Below, in pieces: positions 1-7,770 of a stretch of DNA of 33,543 bases (position 1 is its first letter; the number at the start of each line of letters is the position of its first letter). The notes under the pieces are model-generated. The model worked only from the letters and a program-made list of their open reading frames with translations, was not told the origin of the DNA and did no database searches. Origin of the DNA: a bacterium. Lineage in GTDB: Bacteria > Patescibacteriota > Minisyncoccia > JAUYLV01. Both the position numbers and the translations under genes were made by a program. The stretch covers positions 1 to 33,543 of the forward strand of contig JAUSGO010000014.1 in the NCBI GenBank assembly GCA_030649025.1. Reading direction: 5' to 3'.

Positions 1-186
1 GATGAAGACTGCGCCGATAATGATGCCGAATACCACCAGCCACCTCGCGGCGACCTGGATAATGTCGTAGAAATCAGCAATGCTTGCGATCCCGGAAGCC
101 GACGGGGCCGTGGTCTCCTCTACCGCAAGTGCAGAAAGAGGGAAAATGGAGCCGAACGATAATGCCGAATAAATTATTTTTTTCAT
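1..186 (-). CDS. Small VirB2/TrbC-like membrane protein, partial (C-terminus off window)
   Basis: Reading the minus strand from the ATG at 186 gives 62 codons without a stop, running off the window edge. The first about 22 residues (MKKIIYSALSFGSIFPLSALA) look like a Sec signal peptide with an A-x-A type cleavage site. A short Ser/Ala/Thr linker follows, and then the start of a hydrophobic helix (RWLVVFGIIIGAVFI). Signal peptide plus a membrane hairpin in a short protein is the architecture of VirB2/TrbC pilin-like subunits, which are frequent in Patescibacteria. The family call is inference because the second helix is not visible. A good promoter (367-396) lies upstream and leaves a leader of roughly 175 nt. 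Two large neighbours carry similar two-helix units, so a shared envelope or pilus-like role is plausible. Confidence 0.6.
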   Translation of the reverse strand, partial: MKKIIYSALSFGSIFPLSALAVEETTAPSASGIASIADFYDIIQVAARWLVVFGIIIGAVFI

Positions 187-366
187 ATGCATATGAGTTT
201 ACTATATATTCACTGAACTTTTCCACACTTATAGTCGACCTTTTTAATATGTTATTACATCAGGGTCTCTTTGTAGACCTTATCACATTATAAGGCAACT
301 GCCGCAAAGCGCCTATGGATAACTCTAGCTCTTAGATGCGTCCATGGTCATATCATCCAGATTCTC

Positions 367-396
367 ATTGTACCATTTTTTTCGATAGAAAGTCAA
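367..396 (-). promoter_or_regulatory. Sigma70-type promoter for the pilin-like gene
   Basis: On the minus strand TTGACT (391-396) is followed by an 18-nt spacer and TACAAT (367-372), each one mismatch from consensus. Transcription would start near 360. The -35 box overlaps the stop codon of the upstream gene (393-395). The leader (about 187-360) contains two small hairpins, CCTTAT/ATAAGG (near 282-299) and GGTCT/AGACC (near 264-280). No gene was seen in the leader. Confidence 0.6.
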
Positions 397-989
397 GCAA
401 CCGATCTGCGACGGGGGAAAAGAAATACAATCAAGGAAAATATAAGATAATCTGCTAATAAAAATATAGACGAAAGGGAATAATTATTTACAATACTATT
501 TTTGGCACCATCGTTGCTGCCGATCCAGTAATATAAATATGGAAAAGGGAAACCATGTTTGTATTGTAGAATATGGGTTTCTCTTAAATTATTTTGGCCT
601 AATGTTAAAGGGATTTTTAAACAAAACTTATAATCCAGGCCCATACCACCCTCGCGACAATATCCGAGCGGACTAAGTAATATAACAATTACTGGGGCTG
701 CCACTACGAGGCTCCAAAGTAAACTGGTACCCCTTTTGTGTTTAAATGCCCAAGTGGCCAAGAAGATGGGAATAAAGATAAGAGAAAACCAAAAACCTAA
801 ATTTGCGAACAAATATAACGGGTAATTACCTTCGAAAAATGGATTGTTGCATTCACCGCCATCCCAAGGAATTGGATAACCTCGCCCGTAAAAGTCACCA
901 CAGCCTATTTTTTTTAGGGAAAAAATTCCAAAAACAATTAACGGAAGGACGATCGCTAGGATATAAATTATTTTAGTTTTATAAATCAT
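393..989 (-). CDS. Hypothetical four-helix membrane protein, AT-rich
   Basis: A 198-residue protein with hydrophobic segments at about residues 5-24, 57-82, 88-107 and 171-191, so probably four membrane helices. A Cys/Gly/Pro-rich loop (about 30-55) lies between helices 1 and 2, and an aromatic loop (about 110-170) between helices 3 and 4. The C-terminus is basic (FPRRRSVA), consistent with a cytoplasmic end. I do not recognise the family. The DNA is visibly more AT-rich than the flanking genes, with many AAT, TTA and ATA codons, which suggests a different history from its neighbours. No Shine-Dalgarno is visible before the ATG. It is likely a real gene because the helix pattern is regular and the frame is open over its full length. 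Confidence 0.6.
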   Translation of the reverse strand: MIYKTKIIYILAIVLPLIVFGIFSLKKIGCGDFYGRGYPIPWDGGECNNPFFEGNYPLYLFANLGFWFSLIFIPIFLATWAFKHKRGTSLLWSLVVAAPVIVILLSPLGYCREGGMGLDYKFCLKIPLTLGQNNLRETHILQYKHGFPFPYLYYWIGSNDGAKNSIVNNYSLSSIFLLADYLIFSLIVFLFPRRRSVA

Positions 990-1080
990 GGACAGACACG
1001 AGGGGTTAGATCGGTACTTCTTGCTGAAGCATTACTTGATCTTTGTGTTTAAATTTTTTGGTATTGGTCAGCGCCAAGCT

Positions 1081-2436
1081 CTAGGAAAATAAGCTACACG
1101 TAAACGTTACTGAACCGCTGCCGAAGAATGAGAGTATTGCCATTAAAATTCCTTTTGAAAGCAAAACGACGATAAACCCGATAAGACCCCACAAAAGAAT
1201 CTTTTTCCCCGTCTCCGTTTTTCCCGGATCCCCCCGCGAGGTCAAAAGCATCATCCCCGCAAGAGCAAAAATGATCACCGCGATGGGAATAGCAAAGTAC
1301 ACAAGATAGCTGAAAACGCAGGAGAGAAGACCGAGAAAATCGGTGAAGTTCCCTGGTATGAGCGCATCGAGCGATAGCGAGCCGCTTCCCGTCCCTCCCT
1401 TGACCAATGGCGGACAACTCTCCGGCGGGCAGGGCTTTGTGGGAGGCACCTCTTCGCCCTGAACGTGGAATTCCAGGCCCGAGCCAGCGTCGTATTCATC
1501 CGTGTTATACGTTGTGCAGGGAGTACCTCCACCTGATGAAGATTGGCAAATGCAAGGGTAGCCGCTATTTCCCGTATTTTGAAAGCATCCGAGCCCCGTA
1601 TCACACGAGGCATCTACAGTGCATTGCGAGCCTTCGGGTTTGGGAGCTACGCATATAGCTCCCTGGGCCGGGTCGCATACGTCGACCGGATTAGTGCATT
1701 GCAGACAGTCTGTACCAGAATCCGTCTTGCAATCGGCCGCATTTTGGTAGCATTTGGTGCTGCAAAGACCGGTACCCATATAGCCGCCGGCCACTGGATT
1801 TGAAGAAACTCCATTGGGACAAATTTGGCTATCTATGGTCCCGCACTTATTGCAGACAGTGATGGTGCAAAAATCGGTTCCTGTACTACCTGCGCTGTCT
1901 GTTACTTTGACGGTTACGGTATAATCTCTGGATTGTCCCACCCCGGGATCTTCCGTAAAAGCATATGATACCTGGCAGGTACTGTTTATGCTAAAGGGTC
2001 CCGACCATTCGCATGTCTCATTTTCCTGTGCTCTCCCGTTTATTGTTACATCAAAAGCCACCCCTGTCCCTGGATCAATCGTAAGCCTATTTCCCGTATT
2101 CGGATCCTGGGATGCAACACATTCAACGTTAAGCGATCCGGCTGTCGGACATCCGCAACCATTGCTCACTCCCGTTGCATCCATACAACACGCACTGCAT
2201 GTCGAATTGTCTCCGAGACATGAACTACAACCGCTGGCACAAGACTGAATACAATTTCCTGTTTCATTACAATATGACCATTGCGCCGATACGCCTGGAG
2301 CAAGCGCAAAACCAAAGAACACGAAAAACAATCCGCTCAAAAGCACGCTGAGGAAAATCTCTTTTCGTAAAACTTTTAGATTCTTACCGATTATTCCCGT
2401 CATGTTTGTCCTGTTTGTTTTGTAATGTTTTTCCAC
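1081..2436 (-). CDS. Cys-rich secreted protein with C-terminal VirB2/TrbC-like membrane hairpin
   Basis: 451 residues from a GTG at 2436, one base after the stop of the upstream gene. The alternative ATG at 2403 (440 residues) has AGGA five bases upstream and may be the true start. A signal anchor lies near residues 27-50 and ends in a possible cleavage site (GVSA). The ectodomain has many cysteines, several in CxxC spacing, and an Ig/PKD-like stretch at about 140-195 (SYAFTEDPG, YTVTVKVTD). Residues about 365-440 hold two hydrophobic helices split by a polar basic turn (TSRGDPGKTETGKK), the signature layout of VirB2/TrbC pilin-like proteins. It forms an apparent operon with the 1022-residue gene. 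A surface or pilus-like component is inferred; no specific partner or substrate can be named. Confidence 0.75.
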   Translation of the reverse strand: MEKHYKTNRTNMTGIIGKNLKVLRKEIFLSVLLSGLFFVFFGFALAPGVSAQWSYCNETGNCIQSCASGCSSCLGDNSTCSACCMDATGVSNGCGCPTAGSLNVECVASQDPNTGNRLTIDPGTGVAFDVTINGRAQENETCEWSGPFSINSTCQVSYAFTEDPGVGQSRDYTVTVKVTDSAGSTGTDFCTITVCNKCGTIDSQICPNGVSSNPVAGGYMGTGLCSTKCYQNAADCKTDSGTDCLQCTNPVDVCDPAQGAICVAPKPEGSQCTVDASCDTGLGCFQNTGNSGYPCICQSSSGGGTPCTTYNTDEYDAGSGLEFHVQGEEVPPTKPCPPESCPPLVKGGTGSGSLSLDALIPGNFTDFLGLLSCVFSYLVYFAIPIAVIIFALAGMMLLTSRGDPGKTETGKKILLWGLIGFIVVLLSKGILMAILSFFGSGSVTFTCSLFS

Positions 2437-2437
2437 T

Positions 2438-5400
2438 TTACGGGCACGCTTGAGCCGGAACCGTCCAATCGGGTGAAGCGGGACAGGCCGCCGACGTATC
2501 CACGCTCACGTGAAGGGTGTCCGGAGTATCAAGGTCGTAGCTGATGAAGTTGTATCCCGGCGTGCAAATGGTGTCGGACCAGTTGGCAAGCATGGTGCAT
2601 GTCTCGGAGTTCGGTATGCGGAAATCCACCGCAACGGACTGTTCCGCGCCGCATGCGCTGCTGCCGCCATAGTGCGCGGAGTCGCAGTTATACTGACATG
2701 CAAGAGAACTTGAGCACGCGGTCGGGGAACAGATGTTATCCGAACAGGCATCGGGAGCGCAAAGACCCGATGCAATGTTCGCGTCGGAGATGTTCGCAAT
2801 GGTAGGACACGGTCCGCAATCGGCGGGATTATTCAAGCAAGACTCTGTCGGAAATCCGCCGCATCCGCCGGTGTTAAAGTGCTGGTTGCATATACCGTCA
2901 ACAACGGAAGGCGCCGAACCGAGATCTTGAATATCGCGTGTGGGATCGGCATATTTCACGGAAAGAAAGTCGAGGAAGTTAATCAGCGTCGTGTTGGCGT
3001 TATTGCGGCATTGGTCATACGTGGGGCCCGGCTTGCCGCCTTCAAACTCAAAGCGATTACACACGGTGGCCGCGGTCATGCAATATGGATTTCCCGCGCA
3101 TTCCGGGCATACCGAGCAGGTATCTCCCAGCCAGGGTTCGCAGGAAGAACTTCCATTGCCGCATGGCGCTTGAGTCACCGCCACGCTTGCGGAACAGGTT
3201 GAGGAGCCGTTTGCATTCCCTACGGTCAGGGTATAGATGGTGTTTGTCGCAGGAGATGTTTGAGTGCTGCCGCCCGCAGGAGGCGCCACCGCCCCGACCC
3301 CTTGGTCAATGAAGGCGCTTGTGGCGTTGCCGGTCGAGGTCCAGGTGAGCGTTGAGGAAAGGCCAGAACTGATTATTTGGGGAGTTGCGGTAAGCGAACA
3401 GGAAGGCACCGCGCATGAGCCGAGGCAATCGGGAGCGGTGTATGCGCCTCCCGAGGCAAGTTGGCAGGAAGCATTTCTGCATTCATACCGATTAACGCAC
3501 GAACCCTGCACACAGGTTTGACTTGCGCCGCATGCGCCGCCATCCGGAGAGGTAGTGCACACGAGCGATCCTCCGGGGGTGCAGACGAAATTCCCCGTTT
3601 GGCACGCTCCGGTGCATGTAGGATTTGACTGGCAGGCTCCTGCGCAAAGCGTTTCGGTTGAAGAACAGGCACACTGGCCGGAAGTGTTACAGGTGCCAAT
3701 GCTGCAGCTTCCGCAATCCGGAACAGCCCGCGCATTTCCGCAATTATCCGTTCCCGAAGCACTCCCGCATGCGCGGCTAAATCGCGCACAGAACGCCGCA
3801 TCGGTTTCAGGAATGCAGGCGGATATACACTGCCCCGACGCATTACACGTATCTGTCGCATTGGGACAATTTCCGCAGGAGACGCCGCAGGCGGGGTCGG
3901 AGCCGCAGGCGCGGCCGGAGCAGTTCGGGGTGCAGGCAGTGCCGGTGCAGTTGCCGCCGCAATTTGATACGCTGTATGGCCCATCAACCGCAAGCTGGCA
4001 AGTTGTGCCGCTACAATCATATTTATTGATACAAGTGCCGGTGCCGCTATCGCAGGTCTGATTACCCGAACAATCCCCGCTTGTCACGCACCCGGGTGCC
4101 GAAGCAGGGGGAGCTCCCGCGCCACCGCTGCACGAGAACGTGTACCATGTCGTGCCCGAGCCGCCCGCAAGATTTACCGCGAAGGTCTTAATGACCGTGT
4201 TGATGATTATCCAGGACGTGAAGATAACGATGATGCCGATAATGGTGGTGCGTAAAACGGCCTTGCCCTGGCTTCTCCTCGATTCGTTCCCCGCGGAGAG
4301 CAGGATAAGAAGACCCCCAAGCGCAATAAAGAAAATAGCTATCGGAGGAATAAGCTCAAAAACTGTAAACAAGAGAATATTCTGGACGAGTCTGAAAAGG
4401 TCGCAGAACTGGCACTCGTCGCATGGACTTCCATCCGTATCTAGCATGCCGCACTGGTCAGATCTGCCGCAGGGCACCAAGGGAAGCCATCCGCCTTTCG
4501 GATTGTTGCACGCGTCAGGATCTGAAACGGTAAGCGTGGTTTTGGTGCATTGGTACGTTACCGGCTTGCCTCCTGGCTTTGGGGCGCACGAGTCTCCGTT
4601 TGAACTTCCTAGGCAGGATGTTGTGTCGCCTACTTCGCTGCCCACCTTAGGCCTGCATGTTTTACTGTCCTGGTCACAGATAAGAGGAACACAAGATGTG
4701 TTTTCAGTTTTTCCCACACAGCTAGGACTATTAGGTTCCCCACCCACTCCTTTCCTGCAGATTCCGAGTCCCGGGTCACAATATATTGTACTTGAAAATC
4801 CTCCGGTGGGACCGCATGCAGTTCTCGTGCTATTACAAGTGAAAGATGAGTCATTTGTACTATTGCCTAAGATTTGGTTACACGGCTGACAAGTTGCCCC
4901 TGCACCAGCAACGTTCACACAGCCGGCGCTACAAAGATCTTTAGAAATATAACAAACAGGATAGGGTGTTCCGTCGGCTTTTACGCACCCGTACTCCGGC
5001 GGCTTGAGGGTTAGAAGGCCGGATTTTGCAAATCCACATCCTGCCGCCTGCGGGTCATTGGGATCAGAGCATCCTATGGAGGCCGCAAAATACATCTCCA
5101 GGTTATCGCCTTCCAAACCACCCGGGCCTCCGGCTGAATAGTCGGCTTGGGTGAATGCGGAGGTCTGATAGAAACCGACAACGCCCGAAGAGCCCCCGGT
5201 GATACTAATTCGGATATTTTTGATATAGCTGTCGCCTGTCGAATCATCCTCGAATATAGCGAAATCAACGCCCCCGGTGCAGTCGGTGTAGCCAACATTA
5301 ACTCCGACTTGCTGTCCCACATACGCTTCCGCGTCAGACCACCCGGCATTGGAAAGAGCGCATACGGCCGATGCGGAATGTCCTACTGTGGCGCAAAAAA

Positions 5401-5506
5401 ACACAAAAACGCCCGCGAACAAAAACGCGAGCGTCTTTTTTGTATTAAAACGTTTCTGAGGACGACGGAATGTTATTGGCTCTTCCATATTTTCTATAAT
5501 ATCCAC
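2438..5506 (-). CDS. Large Cys-rich surface protein with internal VirB2-like membrane hairpin and Ig-like domain
   Basis: 1022 residues from a GTG at 5506. That GTG lies inside AGAGGTGG, which may instead be the ribosome binding site for the in-frame ATG at 5488 (1016 residues). A signal or anchor helix is at about 25-46. The N-terminal ectodomain is Cys-rich. Residues about 368-440 form two membrane helices around a polar turn (AGNESRRSQGK), as in VirB2/TrbC. The long C-terminal part is a chain of Cys-rich modules with two related copies (YDCSGTTCQLAVDGPYS and YECRNASCQLASGGAYT). A bacterial Ig-like domain follows (SSTLTWTSTGNATS, about 690-765). The many cysteines imply folding outside the cytoplasm with disulfides. 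The role is probably adhesion, or envelope assembly together with the two other hairpin proteins; this is inference. Confidence 0.75.
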   Translation of the reverse strand: MDIIENMEEPITFRRPQKRFNTKKTLAFLFAGVFVFFCATVGHSASAVCALSNAGWSDAEAYVGQQVGVNVGYTDCTGGVDFAIFEDDSTGDSYIKNIRISITGGSSGVVGFYQTSAFTQADYSAGGPGGLEGDNLEMYFAASIGCSDPNDPQAAGCGFAKSGLLTLKPPEYGCVKADGTPYPVCYISKDLCSAGCVNVAGAGATCQPCNQILGNSTNDSSFTCNSTRTACGPTGGFSSTIYCDPGLGICRKGVGGEPNSPSCVGKTENTSCVPLICDQDSKTCRPKVGSEVGDTTSCLGSSNGDSCAPKPGGKPVTYQCTKTTLTVSDPDACNNPKGGWLPLVPCGRSDQCGMLDTDGSPCDECQFCDLFRLVQNILLFTVFELIPPIAIFFIALGGLLILLSAGNESRRSQGKAVLRTTIIGIIVIFTSWIIINTVIKTFAVNLAGGSGTTWYTFSCSGGAGAPPASAPGCVTSGDCSGNQTCDSGTGTCINKYDCSGTTCQLAVDGPYSVSNCGGNCTGTACTPNCSGRACGSDPACGVSCGNCPNATDTCNASGQCISACIPETDAAFCARFSRACGSASGTDNCGNARAVPDCGSCSIGTCNTSGQCACSSTETLCAGACQSNPTCTGACQTGNFVCTPGGSLVCTTSPDGGACGASQTCVQGSCVNRYECRNASCQLASGGAYTAPDCLGSCAVPSCSLTATPQIISSGLSSTLTWTSTGNATSAFIDQGVGAVAPPAGGSTQTSPATNTIYTLTVGNANGSSTCSASVAVTQAPCGNGSSSCEPWLGDTCSVCPECAGNPYCMTAATVCNRFEFEGGKPGPTYDQCRNNANTTLINFLDFLSVKYADPTRDIQDLGSAPSVVDGICNQHFNTGGCGGFPTESCLNNPADCGPCPTIANISDANIASGLCAPDACSDNICSPTACSSSLACQYNCDSAHYGGSSACGAEQSVAVDFRIPNSETCTMLANWSDTICTPGYNFISYDLDTPDTLHVSVDTSAACPASPDWTVPAQACP

Positions 5507-5666
5507 CTCTCGCCAAAGCAGAAAACAATTTCTACTTCAAGATATTTTTTATTGTTACGTGAACTGATCTGATTTTTCGAAACTCAAGGAAGGGATCCCC
5601 CTTTAACTTTGGGAGGGCTGAAAAGTGCTCCTCCCTTGGTGGAGAAAAATCTGGGCAGCGAACAAG

Positions 5667-5696
5667 AACAATAAAAATACCCACCCTTTTATTGTT
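5667..5696 (-). terminator. Weak AT-rich stem-loop at the end of the solute-binding protein gene
   Basis: On the minus strand AACAATAAAA (5687-5696) pairs with TTTTATTGTT (5667-5676) around a G-rich loop. The stop codon TAA (5689-5691) lies inside the stem. The 3' arm is T-rich, but the stem has few GC pairs, so terminator function is uncertain. The rest of the gap 5507-5688 shows one GGGAGG/CCTCCC hairpin (about 5621-5645) and nothing else. Confidence 0.35.
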
Positions 5697-7008
5697 TTCT
5701 CATCAACACCCCCACTTGGCGCGCGGCTTTCACGATAGCGTCTTTCGCGCTGTCGGACCCCTTCACTACCGATTCTATCATATCGGCAAACAGTTCCTCA
5801 ATGGCGCGGTTATCCGCCTGGTACCAGCTACGCGCGGTAAGCGATTGCACCGCGAAGACCCCGAGCTTTTCGTCTGCCTTTTGCACATCCACCAAATCCC
5901 GCCGGGCTACGGGGCGGCGCGCGTTGTCGGCATAGCGTTTGGCGTTATCCCGCTCGGTCATGAATTTCAGGAATTGCCATGATTGTTCCGGATATTTGGA
6001 AGTTGAGGACACGACAAGCGCCCAATAGTTCCCGAAGTTGATGTCCGTATCCCGGGAAGCGATCTGCGGCATTGGAGCGATGTTCCATTTCAGATACGGC
6101 GCGCGCGATTCAATGAGCGGGATGACGCGGGAATAATTCACCATCATTGCCGCTTTTCCCTGAAAAAACGCATCCAGGGAAAAATCCTGCAGAGCATTCC
6201 AGCTGTATACCTGTTTTCGGGGATTGGCAAAGTCGGTGTAAAAGGTTAGCGCCCTCTCGCCCGGAAAAAACGATTCATTTCCGATAGCAAGCGGCGCGTC
6301 GAACGTCGCGCGCGTCAGGTCATCGCTCACCATATGCGCCCCCTGCTGCATCATAAGAAGCGAAAGAATATCGAAAGACCGGTTGATGTTCTTTGCCGTC
6401 CCTAGTGCGGCGCCCGCACGCTGAATGTTCCCCTTCTCGTCTCTGCGCGTTAAAAGCTTTGTGGCAGCTAAAAATTCTTCCCAGGTTGAAGGGGGAAGCG
6501 CAATGCCTGCGGAGGCGAGGTAATCTTTGTTGTAAAAAAGCGCAAGCGTGTCGACGTGCAGGGGCACCCCATAAATTTTTTGGTTCGCCACCAAATCTTC
6601 ATAGGCAATGTCCACGAATGCGTCGCGAAATGTTTTTATGTCTAGCGCCAAAGGAGAGGCGGGCTTTAATCGTTCAATATACCGCGGGAGCCAGGTATTG
6701 TTCACCATGTACACATCGGGTCCCTTGCCCGAAGCCAGGGCATTGAGCAGGACATTCTCATACTCTTCAATAGTGTACAGGTGGTAAGAGGCGTCCAGAT
6801 GTTTATACCGTTCGTGGAACGCGCGGGTAAGAGGAGCTATCATGTCCGACGTGTCAAAAACCCCCCAAACCTGTAACATCGCCGGGGGCGTAGAGCCTTG
6901 GGTTGTCGGCTTTTTTGAAGAACCAAAAAAGGCAACAAGTGCCCCGATAAGCACCGTCACCAACAGGCCAATGAGCGCTATAATGAGTTTTTGTTTGCTA
7001 AAAAGCAT
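5689..7008 (-). CDS. Extracellular solute-binding protein, membrane-anchored (ABC sugar-type)
   Basis: 439 residues. An N-terminal helix at about 8-30 (LIIALIGLLVTVLIGALVAFF) has no lipobox cysteine, so the protein is probably tethered as an uncleaved signal anchor. The body matches the family-1 periplasmic binding fold by eye: LQVWGVFD start strand, GKGPDVYMVNNTWLPRYIERL near 100-120, YGVPLHVDTLALFYNKDYL in the hinge, PPSTWEEFLAATKLL, and FFQGKAAMMVNYS later. Length fits MalE/UgpB-like proteins. No permease or ATPase gene is in the window, so it looks like an orphan receptor; the ligand cannot be read from sequence. The gene starts right beside a palindromic repeat copy and has no Shine-Dalgarno sequence. 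Confidence 0.85.
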   Translation of the reverse strand: MLFSKQKLIIALIGLLVTVLIGALVAFFGSSKKPTTQGSTPPAMLQVWGVFDTSDMIAPLTRAFHERYKHLDASYHLYTIEEYENVLLNALASGKGPDVYMVNNTWLPRYIERLKPASPLALDIKTFRDAFVDIAYEDLVANQKIYGVPLHVDTLALFYNKDYLASAGIALPPSTWEEFLAATKLLTRRDEKGNIQRAGAALGTAKNINRSFDILSLLMMQQGAHMVSDDLTRATFDAPLAIGNESFFPGERALTFYTDFANPRKQVYSWNALQDFSLDAFFQGKAAMMVNYSRVIPLIESRAPYLKWNIAPMPQIASRDTDINFGNYWALVVSSTSKYPEQSWQFLKFMTERDNAKRYADNARRPVARRDLVDVQKADEKLGVFAVQSLTARSWYQADNRAIEELFADMIESVVKGSDSAKDAIVKAARQVGVLMRKQ

Positions 7009-7015
7009 TCTTGAG

Positions 7016-7123
7016 AATCACGAATGATGCGAATAACACGCGAATAACACGAATTCACGAATAGTTCCTAAAGAATACATTCGTGAATCTGTATATTCGT
7101 GTAGTATCTGTAAATTCGTGATT
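7016..7123 (-). repeat. CACGAAT palindromic repeat, copy a
   Basis: Begins AATCACGAAT and ends ATTCGTGATT. Inner arms ATTCACGAAT (7053-7062) and ATTCGTGAAT (7079-7088) flank a unique 16-nt spacer. Each arm is made of degenerate CACGAAT/GCGAAT units about 17-20 nt apart. It has the same orientation as copy b, opposite to copies c and d. It fills the gap between the solute-binding gene start and the methyltransferase stop. Confidence 0.9.
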
Positions 7124-7134
7124 ATCGTGTACTG

Positions 7135-7671
7135 CTACTTGCGAAACAATAATCCGTAATGGTACGCCGAACCCGTCTGTAGTACATCGACGAACGTAAG
7201 ACCTATGCCTTCAGCAATACCTTGCATTTTTTCGGGAGTTTCCAGCCACCCCATGGATGCACCAAAAATGGCCTTTTTGGGAAGCCAGTCAATGACAACA
7301 ACAGTGCCTCCGGGTTTGGTTATGCGATGGGCTTCTTTAAGGATTTCTGCTTTCTTCTGGGACTGGAAAAGAACGTTTGGCAGAAACACCATATCCAGCG
7401 CCTCGTCCGGTATCTTCGTTGACCCTTCTCTTTCCAAGTCCGCCCAAACGATTTCTATATTAAAGACACCCTCCGCGCGGGCTTTGGCGCGAAGCGCTTC
7501 AAGCGTCTCCTTCTGCACATCCAAAGCATATACCTTGCCCTCTGCACCGAGCTTCTCGGCAATGGCAAGTGAAAACATTCCCGTGCCGCTCCCGAATTCG
7601 GCAACTTTCATGCCTTCTTCAAGATGAAGGGATTCTACAATGCGGGATGGATTTAAGAAAGAAGATTCCAT
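7135..7671 (-). CDS. Class I SAM-dependent methyltransferase
   Basis: 178 residues with a compact Rossmann methyltransferase core. Motif I is VAEFGSGTGMFSLAIAEKLG (about 24-43), the acidic end of strand 2 is VYALDVQKE, motif II is IVWADLERE, and motif IV/post-I is DMVFLPNVLFQSQ, followed by LKEAHRITKPGGTVVVIDW. This is the UbiE/Methyltransf_25-like pattern of small-molecule methyltransferases; the substrate is unknown. It has no extra domain and is shorter than most UbiE enzymes. The gene is sandwiched between two same-orientation copies of the CACGAAT repeat, with about 10 nt or less on each side, which raises the possibility that the gene and its repeats once moved or were duplicated as a unit. 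No Shine-Dalgarno is visible before the ATG. Confidence 0.85.
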   Translation of the reverse strand: MESSFLNPSRIVESLHLEEGMKVAEFGSGTGMFSLAIAEKLGAEGKVYALDVQKETLEALRAKARAEGVFNIEIVWADLEREGSTKIPDEALDMVFLPNVLFQSQKKAEILKEAHRITKPGGTVVVIDWLPKKAIFGASMGWLETPEKMQGIAEGIGLTFVDVLQTGSAYHYGLLFRK

Positions 7672-7677
7672 TGGGAG

Positions 7678-7769
7678 AATCGCGAATGATGCGAATATTA
7701 CGCGAATAACGCGAATTCACGAATATTCGTGAATCTGTAAATTCGTGTAACATCTGTAAATTCGTGATT
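7678..7769 (-). repeat. CACGAAT palindromic repeat, copy b
   Basis: Same element and orientation as copy a. Here the central spacer is absent, so ATTCACGAAT runs directly into ATTCGTGAAT, a perfect 20-bp palindrome. It starts six bases before the methyltransferase ATG and ends one base short of the gyrA stop codon. Confidence 0.9.
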
Positions 7770-7770
7770 A

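Noticed and set aside
3373-4061. Overlapping long frames on both strands
   Set aside because: Shadows of the Cys-rich 1022-aa gene caused by its GC-biased third positions; Ala/Pro/Arg-rich products without motifs.
7135-7671. Composite transposon around the methyltransferase
   Set aside because: The flanking repeats are only about 100 bp, encode no transposase, and no clear target-site duplication was seen; retained only as a repeat observation.
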